64,000 bases of DNA from Calliopum simillimum (taxonomy: Eukaryota; Arthropoda; Insecta; Diptera; Lauxaniidae). Below are positions 11,201 to 21,779 of this stretch, one piece after another. A program made the translations under genes and the position numbers. How positions within the stretch are numbered: the stretch's first letter is position 1; the number at the start of each line of letters is the position of its first letter. The stretch is taken from assembly GCA_951812925.1 (NCBI GenBank), contig OX638370.1:103988897-104052896 (forward strand), read 5' to 3'. The notes under the pieces were generated by a model. It was not told where the DNA came from. It searched no databases and saw only the letters and a list, made by a program, of their open reading frames with translations.

Positions 11201-12089
11201 TTTCTTTTCCATCAGTTTGTCTTCTTACGTATGCATATTGCTTATTTTTCTATAACTTTCAGGCAGAACATAAGCTTAGAGCCTCCATTTGAGATACTTA
11301 TGAACTGTTTATGAGACTCATAATGCTAAAATTCACTAAATTTATCTCTCCCTGCTGCCGTGACGTTAGCATGAATCAAAAAGCTCAAAAACACAAGTAC
11401 GCTTCCTAATACACACTTCCCCCCTCGAATTGTTATGAGGTTTATGGAAAGCTCCTTATTGGAAAACGATACTAGCTCGTTTCGTCGGTAGTACTATCAA
11501 GAATTGTGGATTTCTGTTTTTAGATATTACATTGCCCGTAAAAATAAGTACTCCTTATTGCAATTGGCAAAACCGCTGCATATCGAAGGTAAGCCTTATT
11601 CAAGGCTTAGGGGTACGCATGGCTATCCGCAGCCAGTAGACGCTCGCCAGTTTTGATATGGCTAATAGCATCAATCGATTTATTATTTTATTTTAATTAC
11701 GGCCTAACTTTCTTGAATTTTGAGTTGAACATTTTTAGGGAATTTTGCAGTAAATTAAAATTTCCCATTGGTTTTCCCAACAGCTACAAAGATCTTCTCG
11801 TAGAAATAAACCTCTTCAAATTAGAAGCAGCTACGTACATTTCGTCGTGTCGCATCTCCTAGTTGATTTTGTTTATTTTTCTACTAAGAACTGTTTTGAA
11901 AAGTAATTACACATTTTCGTTTGCTTGTAACTTAATTGTTTTTAGTAATTTTTTCTTTTAACTTTTTGTATACCACGAAAATATATATTTTAATTCACTT
12001 TTCATTAGAACAGCAATTCCCTTAGCTTGAGTCGAGTTTTATATTTGATTCCCTTGTTTGAATTCTGTACACTTTCTTTGAACGTCAGT
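11201..12089. other. No gene recognised
   Basis: A-T rich with no motif on either strand. The short plus ORF at 11653-11862 has no recognisable domain. Confidence 0.45.
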
Positions 12090-12413
12090 GCTTAATCAAT
12101 GCCAGTTTTTTTAAAATTCTTTATGTAATCAGCAAACCTGACCGGCTGTCTTCAAGTTTCGCTTCACAATTGCTTAATACTTTTCTATTTGACGAAATTC
12201 AGGAGCTTCTGGTGGGTTCCCTTCTTTCGCAATGCAAGTTATGTTATTCTTTTCTAGCAACTTTAGAGTGGAGCGGGCGTAGTGTGCGAAGGTAAAGTCA
12301 GGCCAAAATATTGTTGTTGCATTGTGTTTCTTATAAAATGGTATAAAACTGCATTTCAGACACATCATTCTGTAAAAATCGGCATAAGGGTGATTCTCCA
12401 AAAAATGTACCAT
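12090..12413 (-). pseudogene. IS630/Tc1-like transposase C-terminal relic
   Basis: The minus strand reads the C-terminal catalytic part of a Tc1/IS630-type DDE transposase: FWPDFTFAHYARSTLKLLE, then CIAKEGNPPEAPEFRQIEKY. Families have ARPIE-[DN]-[FY]-W there, with the third acidic residue in that motif. The reading continues past a stop in place of the expected Trp as AIVKRNLKTAGQV before decaying near 12090. Residues before FWPD down to 12413 (YKKHNATT) fit the strand preceding the motif. The N-terminal half is missing. The exact clade cannot be told from this piece. Confidence 0.7.
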
Positions 12414-12727
12414 TCAATATCAAGGTGCTCAGAACCATGCTTAAACTTAAAATTTGATATTTTAACTATTTAATACAGATACTTAACCAGAGCTTCTATA
12501 TGAATAGCTTGAAAAAAAAACAAATTTTTAATATTTTGTTGTGGAATTATAACATTAAGTGTCAAAAAATCATTCTACGTCCTGTCTTTAACCACTTCTT
12601 AGTGAACTTAATTTGGCCGTTTCACATATTTTCTAAAAAAAACTACTGTTTCTCTATGTTAACTCTTCGAAGATTTTTTTATATACTTAGAATTGACATA
12701 CATAGAAGTTGGTCTCTTATTTTAGAC

Positions 12728-12852
12728 CAGTGGTCGGCAAATTAATGTGTGAGAATTTATGTTTGAGAGAAGATAGATTGAAGAAAGAAAAGGATAGAGA
12801 GAGCTAGGTAGATTTTTGAGTGCACAATTGTGCTATAGAATGCCGATCACTG
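12728..12852. mobile_element. hAT-type MITE, 125 bp, exact 8-bp duplication
   Basis: The TIRs are CAGTGGTCGGCA at 12728 and TGCCGATCACTG ending at 12852 (one mismatch). The octamer TTTTAGAC occurs immediately on both sides (12720-12727 and 12853-12860), a perfect 8-bp target duplication typical of hAT elements. The interior is GA-rich and non-coding. Confidence 0.88.
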
Positions 12853-12894
12853 TTTTAGACTATCTCCGAACAGTTTTTCTTATTCTAGCTGTAC

Positions 12895-13280
12895 ATTTTT
12901 TAAATATTGAGTAAATAGAGAATTGAAAGTGGAGAGAAAGAGTAGATTCAGTGTATTTTCAGCTCAGTCAGTTTTGGTTTTTCGATAGTGAGTGTTCATG
13001 TTTTTCTTTAAAAAAAAGTTTAAAATTTTTGTAAAGGACGCATGTGTGCATCATTCTCCACGTAAGTTTTTTTTTTATATAACTAAACATATTATTTTAT
13101 CTTTAAATCAATAAACAATTATAGAAGCTATCCATCAGTTTAATATTTGAAAAAAAAATTGCTATTTTCATTGTGATATTACTGTTTTTGCAACATTTCT
13201 TAGTTCTCCGTTTCATCATTCTCCATCGATTTTTATAACATTTCTTCATTCTCCGTTTAGTAACCCTCCACCTGGTTTTT
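12895..13280. repeat. Dispersed repeat with CATTCTCCGT modules, copy 2
   Basis: Reverse-complement relative of about 5700-6080. It shares the CTGAAAGTGAGA-type block, the TTTTTCGATAGTGAGTGTTC segment and repeated TCATTCTCC motifs (about 13050, 13217, 13248). The ORF on the minus strand here (13103-13381) is the translated repeat. Confidence 0.65.
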
Positions 13281-13283
13281 TTT

Positions 13284-13440
13284 AATACCCTATACTGCAG
13301 TATTTGGCCAGCCAGCCACGACTTTATCGACTCAGGAGGTGACGCTGAGCAAGAATATATATACTTTTCTATATCTGCCAATCCTCCTTCTTAGCGTTAC
13401 AAACGGAAGGACAAAGTGAATATACCCTGGGTCTATTGTA
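13284..13440 (-). repeat. Dispersed repeat tail (GAGTCGATAAAGTCG type)
   Basis: On the minus strand it reads TTTGTAACGCTAAGAAGGA, a TATATATTCTTGCTCAGCG segment, CACCTCCTGAGTCGATAAAG and then GGGTATTAAAAAA. Similar phrases recur widely in fly genomes as retroelement-derived repeats (from memory, unsearched). It appears once in this window. Confidence 0.4.
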
Positions 13441-14395
13441 TAATAATGGTTTTATATTTTTCAGGCGGCCGGCATAATTGACTTTTCGTATAGGAAAGTG
13501 TAGGCAATTTAGAGTTATTATTATTTTATTAAGTATTACACCATATTTTATTTCGTTCATATACAAATAAAAAGTAATAAGTCAGTTTTCCGGAGTTTTA
13601 AGCTATTCAATTTGATAAGACCCATTCCGCGATTTCTTTTTTAAAAAGTGGTTATTTTCATTATGAAAGTAAAAGCAAAACAACGATTTCCATACAAAAA
13701 ACATATTAAAAAAATATATCAAATATCTCAAAACTTCAAAAACTGACCTAGTACTTATCATTTGTATAGGGACGATTTGTAAATAAATATTACTTTATGG
13801 AACCGTCTAAAAGATTATAAGTATGTTTACTTATGTTTGAAATTGACTGTTAATTATTTTAATTTTTTCATTACTCCATTAGAGTAAAAATTATGACACT
13901 CATTTTTATCCGTGTAGCCTTATCCGTTTGGCCATAATCGTAATTTTTAAAAAACAGACGGAAAAATTTACCATCGTCCCAATCAGTGCTCTACTGGGCC
14001 AGATGGCACTCAACACAAGAATATGAAATAACAGAAACATTTTTTTTCGACATTTGGAGCCATCATCCACCACAAATTTGCCTTATATCGGGCACCCTAA
14101 TACGAACGCATGTACGCCACAACGTAATAATACCAGGAGCTAAAGTCAACAATTTTTTTCTTGGAGAAAGAGCTATGATGAAAAAAATTTTTTGTGTATG
14201 AAATAAGTTCATCGAGTATTTTGGCAGTTATTCGAGCAAAAAAAGGCAGTAAAAGTTCTATATTGAATCTATTAAGATCTGACCATATTGCCTGCATTTT
14301 AATTGCCTTTTAATGGTCACAGATACATTGGGTATAATGCCACTGGTACTTTTAGATGAGAAAAAGATTCCAAGCTCCTGTTCATTACCAAAAAA
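13441..14395. other. No gene recognised
   Basis: AT-rich. The plus ORF at 13986-14201 and the overlapping minus ORF at 14097-14297 have no recognisable motif. Confidence 0.45.
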
Positions 14396-14575
14396 AATTT
14401 TATATAGAACAATGCCAAAAAAGTATTAATTTTAAACTATTTTGGAATAAATTTCATACTTTTTCGGAATAAATTTCAAACTTTTTTGGAAAAAAATTGG
14501 AATTTAATACTAAAAATGTTCAAAATCAATACTAAAGGGACTCAAAACTAGGAAAGGTAAACTATTATTTTTTAG
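14396..14575. mobile_element. Truncated copy of the CACACTAAAA MITE family
   Basis: It shares GAACAATGCCAAAAAAGTAT, the repeated GGAATAAATTTCA motif, and the GTAAACTATTATTTTTTAG end with the copies at 43701-43895 and 50979-51199. The outer part of the left end is missing. Confidence 0.7.
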
Positions 14576-14615
14576 ATTAATATATTTTCCTGAAGTTTTC
14601 AAAATATCAATCTAA

Positions 14616-14730
14616 TCCTTCGAGCCGGATTTGAACCAGCGACCTATGGATTTCTACTACTGATTTGAGCATAAGAATTTATGCTTTTCACAACTACAGT
14701 CCACCGCTCTACCAACTGAGCTATCGAAGG
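14616..14730 (-). tRNA. tRNA-Tyr (GTA), 42-nt intron
   Basis: On the minus strand the gene starts CCTTCGATAGCTCAGTTGG and ends CCGGCTCGAAGG plus discriminator A. The acceptor stem CCTTCGA/TCGAAGG, D arm GCTC/GAGC, anticodon loop CTGTAGA (anticodon GTA) and T arm GCTGG-TTCAAAT-CCGGC all pair. The intron sits one base 3' of the anticodon, its canonical place: 42 nt, beginning TTGTGAAAAG and ending TAGTAGAA. The mature tRNA is 73 nt before CCA addition. A- and B-boxes are intact. A TTTT lies about 10 bp downstream (14602-14606) as a weak terminator. It is divergent from the second Tyr gene 400 bp away. Confidence 0.96.
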
Positions 14731-15128
14731 TCTTGAGAATTTGATGCGCACAACTTTATCATAGCGCAGAAACTGCAGAGTTTTCACTTTTTTTCAGCAA
14801 CAATTCATGCATACATATATTTGCTTATCACTTAAATGAAACTTTAGAAAAAAAAAAAACAACGACGTCAGTCAGCACTCATAGCGATTAAATTCAGATG
14901 TCCGACTTCTGGACTGAACGAATGGCGCAAAATGTTTTGGATTTAAAGAGGCAAATACGCAAATCATGACAATTTAATTTTAATGTTGTTGTCATTTTTA
15001 ACCGCTCAATAGCTCGATTGCGATAGCGGGTTTTTTTTTTTAATTTGATTCACTATCTCAATCTTATTTAGATTTTACGCTGGCAACGACTTGATTTGGT
15101 CGAATTGCTGTCGATCAAATTCACACAA
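14731..15128. other. Spacer between divergent tRNA-Tyr genes
   Basis: 398 bp containing the 5' flanks of both tRNA genes. It is AT-rich, with poly(A) near 14850-14860 and poly(T) near 15031-15040. No other gene is seen. Confidence 0.5.
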
Positions 15129-15222
15129 CCTTCGATAGCTCAGTTGGTAGAGCGGTGGACTGTAGTTGTAACGAAATGATATAGAAATCCATAGGTCGCT
15201 GGTTCAACTCCGGCTCGAAGGA
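15129..15222 (+). tRNA. tRNA-Tyr (GTA), 21-nt intron
   Basis: The same tRNA body as the minus-strand copy: CCTTCGATAGCTCAGTTGG, anticodon loop CTGTAGA split after the base 3' of GTA, and discriminator A at 15222. The intron is only 21 nt (TTGTAACGAAATGATATAGA plus A) but keeps the TTGT start and TAGAA end. The mature tRNA is 73 nt. One difference in the T loop (TTCAACT instead of TTCAAAT) falls on an unpaired base and should be tolerated. It would supply Tyr decoding and is processed by the tRNA splicing endonuclease. Confidence 0.96.
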
Positions 15223-15232
15223 ATTGAGTTTG

Positions 15233-15240
15233 ATTTTTTT
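15233..15240 (+). terminator. Pol III terminator of tRNA-Tyr
   Basis: A run of eight T residues begins 11 bp after the mature 3' end, the expected position and form for RNA polymerase III termination. Confidence 0.8.
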
Positions 15241-16186
15241 TATGAATTGATTTTTTTTTTTTTTTAATTTTGTGAAGTGTCGCTTCTGCTTAGCAGACAA
15301 ATTTTCAATATTTTCTGCACAATTTAATAAAACATAAAAAAAAATCATTAATAAAGTGCGAAATGGCAAAGAGTGTGATTTGGTTTTGGTCCATTTGGCA
15401 ATGCGCCTCATGTATTTTGGGAATAAAAGGATTGCATACGAAGAACAGAGGTCGGTCGTCGGTGCATGGCGTTGACACGATGAGACCATTATGTTGTTGT
15501 TGTTGTTGTTGTTGTTGTTGATATGAGTAGTATGCCGGGGTTGGGTTTGAACAAAGTCATAAAGGGCGGCATGTTTATTTGTTTGTTTGAAAATGGTGTA
15601 GATATTGGGCAAGGGAAGCATGTCAAATATTTGCGTGTGCATAAAGGCTGCCGTTTGAAGTGTTATTAATGATGTCCTGCTGTTTTCATCCTTTTTGTGT
15701 TGTTGCTGTTGCTGCTGCTATTTATATTACAGTTGCATAACACTTTTTTCAGTTGGACTGGCATGAAATTAGAGAATTTATTAATTAAAGGCATATCTAA
15801 AATTCTATTAAACTTTTATGATTAAAACATTGCCTTTTTCATTAAACAATTAACGAGCATTTTTTGAAAACTAAGGCATGTATTCGAAAAAAAGTAGTCG
15901 CAGTAAACAAAGAGTGTCGCGCTAAATATTACAGTGAAAGCAAATGTAACAGATGTAATCGTCTTAGAATTCTTTGTTTTACATTTCTTCATCATTGGTT
16001 TTTTTAGAATTTTTAATAGTTTTCAAAATGAGTTCATTGAAAGAAAATGTGCTAAATTTAATTGTGCATCATCTCACAAAGACATTTCATAAAGAATAAA
16101 TATTTCAAAATCTACGGTAGCTTGCGTACTTAAAAACATTAGTGAACAATCAACTATGGAAAGAAAAGTTGAAAGTATTCGAAAAA
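15241..16186. other. No gene recognised; GTT microsatellite
   Basis: Contains (GTT)n at about 15493-15520 and a shorter TTGCTG tract near 15700-15718. No family motif is seen. Confidence 0.5.
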
Positions 16187-16320
16187 AGGATTTACCTCAG
16201 AGGAAAAAGCAAAAGAAGTGTTACGTGCCTATGAAAAAAATACTGGACTCTCCATTAGAGATGTGGCTAAAAAAGTGCATACGTCGCACAGTGTCTCGTT
16301 TTAGTGTGCTAGACGTGAAA
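16187..16320 (+). pseudogene. Possible psq/HTH domain relic of a pogo-like transposase
   Basis: One plus frame reads FTSEEKAKEVLRAYE, then LSIRDVAKKVHTSHSVSF, a stop and CARREK. The spacing resembles the psq-type helix-turn-helix found at the N-terminus of pogo/Tigger and related transposases (acidic start, LRAY, [VI]R-[ED]-[VA]-A-KK). It is short and isolated, and the call rests on pattern only. No DDE domain could be recognised between here and 18110. Confidence 0.3.
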
Positions 16321-16779
16321 AAATCAAAATCTAAATTTTAACTTTTTACATGCAGAAGTATTTAGATATGTCCATTTACCTCCAAAAATTTATTTTATGT
16401 CCTTTGGTTAACATATAGTTTATATATTTGCTCTTCCAAGTTGTTATTTTGAATATAAAAAAATTTTAAAAATTTTAGTTCCGGAAAGCGCTTCAACTTC
16501 AGAAAAAAAAAAACCAAAATTGACTCAATGTACAAGCTATCCAAAAATATATATTGTTCAAATATATCTTACATAGCATTGCCACAAACAATTTAAACAG
16601 AATTGCAATTTTTTTCTGCTTTCGAAAGTTATATTTTTGTTGTATGTATATTGGACTAAAAACCTATGAGCACCGCTCCGCACCGGGTAGAAATAGGCAT
16701 TTTAAGAAAATATGTAGTTTTTTGTTGATGACAAGTGAGGTTTAAACCCTCGCAGTTTTTCGCAAAAAATGTTCGCCAT

Positions 16780-17460
16780 ACTTTGAAAATTGTACCAGAT
16801 TTTGTAATAACAGCTACACTAGGTGCAAATGTAAAATATTATAAATATTTTTTGGATGAGGGGGTGCAGCATCCCCTCTTTTAATCTTTCCCATGTTTCT
16901 ATGTAAAAAGCTATCACGTGCATCCATGTACCAAATTTTATAATGATAAAGGTACATAAATGGAGAATTTTATGTATTTTTATGTAGGGGTGCAAAGCCC
17001 CTATATTTTAACCCCTTCCTATTCGTATTGTATTTTGTAAATAAAATACACGTTCTCAATATAAAGTTTTGTACTAATAACTGCTACAGGTGCAAGATAT
17101 TGCAATTGATATGTTTTTTTGTATGGGGGGTATAACGCTCCCTTGCTTAAATTCCTACAATTTTCGCAAGGCGTTTGGTAAACATATTATACTCTTTTGT
17201 ACAAAGTTTCGTGATAAAACCTGCTGCAGGTGCAGAGATACAGCTATTGAGGTGTTTTTTGTATGGGGATGTAACGCCGCTTAGTTCAATTTCCTCCATT
17301 TTTTGCAGGGTGTTTGGTGAACGTTGTATACTCCTTTTAAGAATTTTGTAAGAATAGCTACTTCAAGTGCAGAAATATAGAGTTTTCTTAATTTTTTCGT
17401 ATGGGGGCTACCCCCCACACGCCCGCCGAATTCACTTCACTCTATTTCGCGAGGTCAGTG
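16780..17460. repeat. Tandem array of diverged units, about 130 bp
   Basis: Units repeat the order: a GTATGGGG-type G-rich box (about 17122, 17260, 17400), then CCTnCAATTTT, a GTTTGGT[GA]AACnT segment, CTCnTTT, an AATTTnGT[GA]ATAA box, and GCTnCAGGTGCA. Earlier, more decayed units lie at about 16790-17050. It resembles other arrays here at 42100, 49540 and 57740 in general design. Confidence 0.7.
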
Positions 17461-18119
17461 GATATCTTTTAACAGTTCTGCATACTAAAAAATGCATTTT
17501 GAATTTTTCACTTCTAGATTGTATGAAACAGTGCACTGTGCGTCGCCCGGAAACGTACAGAAAGTTTGTAGAGAAAAAGGTTTTCAATCATATAATAAGT
17601 ACTTCTGGCACCAAATAGGAACGATAAGCAAAACACAGCTGCTAAAACTCGCTCACGAAACTTCTACGACCGTTTTGTACACAATTACGTCAAAGCTGAC
17701 TTTAACAGCTTCCGAGTCAACTTTTTTTACACCTCAAAGAAGAAAGGCGATGTTGCGCCAAATTTATAGCAAAAAAAAAAAATGGGCAAGTGCTATTTGA
17801 AGAGTTCAGTATTTGTCATAACTGATACAATTAACCACCAAATTTATGTGAAAGAGTGCTAACAGAAACGTCTGCTGAATATGATACGCCTTCATTAAAA
17901 CCCTATATTATTTTGCCCTGATTTGGCGAGTTGACACTATTTCTCCGAATTGCTTTGAGCTTTGGCCGATTGGAAAATGCTGGGCTATAATGAAGAGAAA
18001 ATTGCTAAAAGCGAAGGAAGTTGTCAAAAAAACTAAAATAAAAATAGATCAATGTATAATCCCAGGTCACCCGAAGTGATGTGCAGAGCCTAATGGCAAA
18101 GTTACGAAAAAAAAAAAAC
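17461..18119 (+). other. Unrecognised open frames, probable transposon relic
   Basis: A frame at 17492-17800 (102 codons) and an offset frame from 17521 carry stretches such as YNKYFWHQIGTISKTQ and LTETSAEYDTPSLKP with frameshifts between them. The cadence looks formerly coding, but I recognise no family. Confidence 0.3.
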
Positions 18120-18235
18120 CGTTTTTTCAATTATCTCCGGTTCGTTTCGTCCCGGAAAAAAAATCTCATGCATTTTGTAGAACGTTAAATTCCCTATAAG
18201 GGTCTCTTTGAACTGTTTTTTTTCTTAAACCCGGA
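18120..18235. repeat. Fragment related to the arms of the 30.7-kb palindrome
   Basis: CATGCATTTTGTAGAACGTT, then AATTCCCTATAAGGGTCTCT, match the palindrome at about 31300-31345 and its other arm at about 31500-31550, with differences. It is a single isolated piece. Confidence 0.55.
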
Positions 18236-18442
18236 AAACTTTCCTAAACTTTAACCTAACTGTAAAGTTCAAACACAAAAAACAAGCAAAAAAATAAAAC
18301 AAAGAAGCAACTGGACACACCAGGGTTCAAAGCGCGGACCGAACGGACTGTATTTCACACAACTTTTTGCTCAGTTTTAATTTCTTTTGTATTCTGGAGA
18401 ACTGTGTTATATCAAAATAGACCAAATTTCTAGGATTTTGAT

Positions 18443-19240
18443 CATATATATGAAGCAAAACACGCCAAGTGTACCAGTTGAAAATTGTTTTTTCTCCGAT
18501 TTCGCTCAAAGTTGGCAATATGGTATTTCCGGTGTACAAAAACAATAATCCGGGGGATTTGGACCTTGCACCATTTGTTGTTAAAATACAGAGGGTGTTG
18601 AAAATGACGTTTTTGGTCATTTTCATGACAAGGGTGTTATTTTTTTTTTTTTGTAAAGTGATATATATAAGAAAATGGTCCCATTCATTTTTAAGTGTTC
18701 TTTTTATAACATTTTTTTGACCAAAATTTTTTACACTTAAAAATACTTATGAATTTTTTTTTAAAAAACCCCTCTTTAATTTTTTTTAAAAGTACTTTAA
18801 ATTAAAGCATAACTTATAAGCTTTAAAATTATGTATGCCACAAGATGGGATTCGGTCGTTAGATGAGAGTTTTTGGCTTTTGAACGCCCGCGGCAGGCAA
18901 AATTCTTTGTTAACTCAAGTGTAAGGCATCTTACAAAAAAAGTGTTCTAAGCATAAAATGCTTAGAATCTTTTTAATTGTTTTTTTTTTTTTTGAATTTT
19001 TTTAAACTTTATGTTTTGAGAAATTTTTTCAAAAATTATTGAAAAAAAAAAATATTTTAACTTTCCAAAATTCCCAAAAGTTTCACACGTATTTCTTGGA
19101 TGATTCTAAGCATTTTATGCCTAGTACACTTTTTTCGTAAGATGCCTTCCTCTTGAGTAAACAAAGAGTTTTGCCTGCCGTGGGCGTTCAAAATTTAAAC
19201 TTGGTACACATGGCGTGTTTTGCTTCATATATACATGGGC
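18443..19240. repeat. Nested inverted repeat
   Basis: The outer arms pair TATATGAAGCAAAACACGCC (about 18450) with GGCGTGTTTTGCTTCATATA (about 19211). An inner inverted repeat pairs about 18879-18990 with about 19060-19193: GAACGCCCGCGGCAGGCAAA against GCCTGCCGTGGGCGTTC, AAGGCATCTTAC against GTAAGATGCCTT, and GCATAAAATGCTTAGAATC against GATTCTAAGCATTTTATGC. The inner arm phrases also occur in the MITE at 63614-63870. Confidence 0.7.
18445..18720 (+). repeat. Dispersed repeat X, copy 1
   Basis: It shares about 270 bp with 29270-29530: TATGAAGCAAAACACG, ACAATAATCCGGG[GA]GGATTTGG, CACCATTTGTTG, TTTTTGGTCATTTTCATGA and CCCATTCATTTTTAAGTGT. A more diverged relative is at about 43330-43630. It is non-coding; the 83-codon frame inside is not conserved in the other copy. 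Confidence 0.7.
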
Positions 19241-20402
19241 ATACCTTCGAAAAATTAGCAGCTAAAATTTTGGGAAAAACTGCATACGGCTCCGTATTAG
19301 TTATATTTTTTATACTACCTACAAATATTTGTGCAACACTTAAAAGAAGGACTTTAATTTATAACGTGGAAAGTGAAAAGAAGTACAAAAAATAAAAATA
19401 AAACACCACACTCACATTCATCATTTGCGATGGAGAACTACCAAGTCATCTACTGGACAACTAAGTTGTTAACTGCCAGAACATTTATCAATTTAACCTT
19501 CCCACCCCCAGTGGCCTGCCTGTCAACCATTACCACCACAATGCAGAGTGCACAAACATTTGACCCGGTGCGACGCTTAAAACCGCAATCCACTTCGAGG
19601 GAGCAACTTCGCTCGCTCGCTTGTCATTTTCATCGACAAGATGACATTTATGCTATAAACTACTTGCGTAATTGCACTAGTTGGGAATGTAACGGTACTT
19701 AACGATGGGTGGATGGGGTGTAACATAAGCCCAAGGGAAGGGACAAAATAAACGAATAGACTCAACTCTATATATTCTATAGACTCAAAGTTTATACAGA
19801 GATGTCCAAGCAGATAAGTCAAACGAAATAAAACCCAATTGAAACAAAAAAAAAAAAAATATCTCAAAAGAAGGGTGGTTTGGTTCACACGACGACAAAT
19901 GCTCTTCGGATGTACATACGTACAAACATAGGTAAAAGAAATGAGTTGCTTTAAATGATGAAAAAATGGGTGGGATGCAATAAATCCTGAGATTATCCTT
20001 ATTATTTCGAAGGAAACCAATAATTGGATGATTGACGAAGAGAAGTCAATTTAGGAATTGAAAGCATGAAAGCGAGAAATGAAAAAATGGATGTAAAAGA
20101 GAAAACAAGCGTGAATGTTGATTTGAATACTCTGGAGGATTATGAATCAGTTGGCTTTAAGCGCAAGTTTAAGTCCGCAAACAAATATGCTCAAATGATT
20201 ATTGCAATTTGTCTACACAAAGATAAAGTTAACACCCTTAATAGTTCTTCTTACAGACAGGCAGAATATAAGTACTATAGTTAGAAGAGAGAGTAGATTT
20301 GAGAAATTTCAAAAAGCGGCCTTCTTTAAGGTAGTCTTCTTCATGGATTTGTAATACTTTTGCTTCAATAGATGATATCTAGAAAAAAAGTTTGTATTAA
20401 TT
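19241..20402. other. No gene called; two unassigned open frames
   Basis: Open frames at 19373-19702 (109 codons) and 20066-20284 (72 codons, MKARNEKMDVKEKTSVNVD at its start) have no recognisable domain. The first overlaps a C-rich island (19495-19720) with more balanced composition. The second is hydrophilic and charged and could be an exon fragment, but nothing confirms it. Confidence 0.35.
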
Positions 20403-21005
20403 CAATACCTCTGCGGGTAAGGGGTCAGAATATGCCCGAGGTAAGCATGCCTGTCGTATAAGGCGACTAAAATCGGGTGACCAGCCAGGGTGTGGAAGGG
20501 TGTAGCGTTGGACAGCGTTGCGCCTCAAAGGAAAAACCCACAAGGCCCGTAATTGGCACTGACAAGGCGAGTCGATGCTGCCTTAAAATAAGCATCTTGT
20601 CGAAATCCTGAAGCGTCTGACCCAAAGTGGGCGGCTCCCAGGTCAGCGTCTGTTCCAGATTGGGCGGCTGAAATTGAAAGTGAATTTGGCCACTATAGTT
20701 GCAGCGCTTGCCGGATCCAGCTTTAAGCTTATAACTTACTGCGTGGGGCGTTGCAGAGAAGATTATACTAATGAAGCATGGATCGAAAAACGATGGAAAA
20801 CAACCCTCCAAGTGGTACCCACCAGAGTGTGGTTAGTCTACCAGCCTCGGCAGCATGCACATCGGATTTGGAGGTGCAAGAATGATTCTCCTATAACTGG
20901 AACCAATATGGTTCGTCAAAATTCTAAAATCCTTTCGATGAAAACTCGAACACGCATCGGCTCATGGAATGTCCGAACTCTTAATACAATTCAATTGGAA
21001 AAGTA
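20403..21005 (+). mobile_element. 5' fragment of a non-LTR retrotransposon (RTE/CR1-like)
   Basis: It begins with the GC-richer leader GGTAAGCATGCCTGTCGTA, then AGGCGACTAAAATCGGGTGA, a motif I associate with 5' ends of insect LINEs (from memory, unsearched). It ends in a reading frame whose last residues are RTRIGSWNVRTLN (about 20944-20985), the start of an apurinic-type endonuclease domain where WNVRTL is the conserved first strand. The frame stops at 21004-21006 and the remaining endonuclease and RT are absent. Treat as a truncated, dead copy; clade uncertain. Confidence 0.55.
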
Positions 21006-21779
21006 ATATAATGAAAAAGATTTGGGCTATTTGGTGCTGTTGGAAAAAGTGAAGTAAGCTGAATATACCGTTTTCTGCACTTTAAAGCTAGGATTAAATG
21101 AACAGCAGACCTGATATAGAAAAATTGTTGCCCGATTTGGAATCAGCAACCAAAAATTAACGAAAAATAGTTGCTAGCACCTCTTTCAAAATTTCGTTTT
21201 GCACCGTGTAATTGCGCGTTGCTTGCTCCTCCAACGATCTACTTGAAAAATTCATCTTTATTAGCTACTGAGCTATGGTAGGATATCAGGGAGTATTTAT
21301 TCGTTGGCGTAGTTTTATCTACACTTGGTTTGATATACGAATATATTGTCAGATTCATTAAAAAATTGGACATTCCAAGTGATGGTGTGTATTTGAGGTT
21401 TCATTTTAAAAGTTTAATTTGCAATATGATCTTGACCAACCATGTCCATTTCGATTGCAAAAGATTTTTTTCCTATTGTAGTTGTTTCAGACATTTTAAA
21501 ATGCTGCCGATTCAGATGGATTTTCGACATTCTTGTGGGTACAACGTGGTGAGTAAATTTACATAGTTGTTTGATCTATGCTACATATATTTCATTGGGC
21601 TCGTATCATCTCTTTCCATTATAGATAGCTTAGGTTTGGTTCAAGTAGCGGTATTTTTCAATGCCTTACATAGACCAAAAAAGTTCATAGCGATACCACA
21701 AACATCTAAGACTTTTCGACACGCAGATGAATATTTTGTTTTACTGTACTTAGTTTTTAGTTCTCAAATGACTTGAACT
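21006..21779. other. No gene recognised
   Basis: AT-rich. Two adjacent plus frames (21330-21566 and 21567-21776) are hydrophobic and without motif. Confidence 0.4.

Noticed and set aside
15121..15642. 173-codon minus-strand ORF
   Set aside because: Its C-terminal part is the antisense of the tRNA-Tyr gene (the FEPELNQRPMDF stretch), and the rest translates a GTT microsatellite into poly-Asn.
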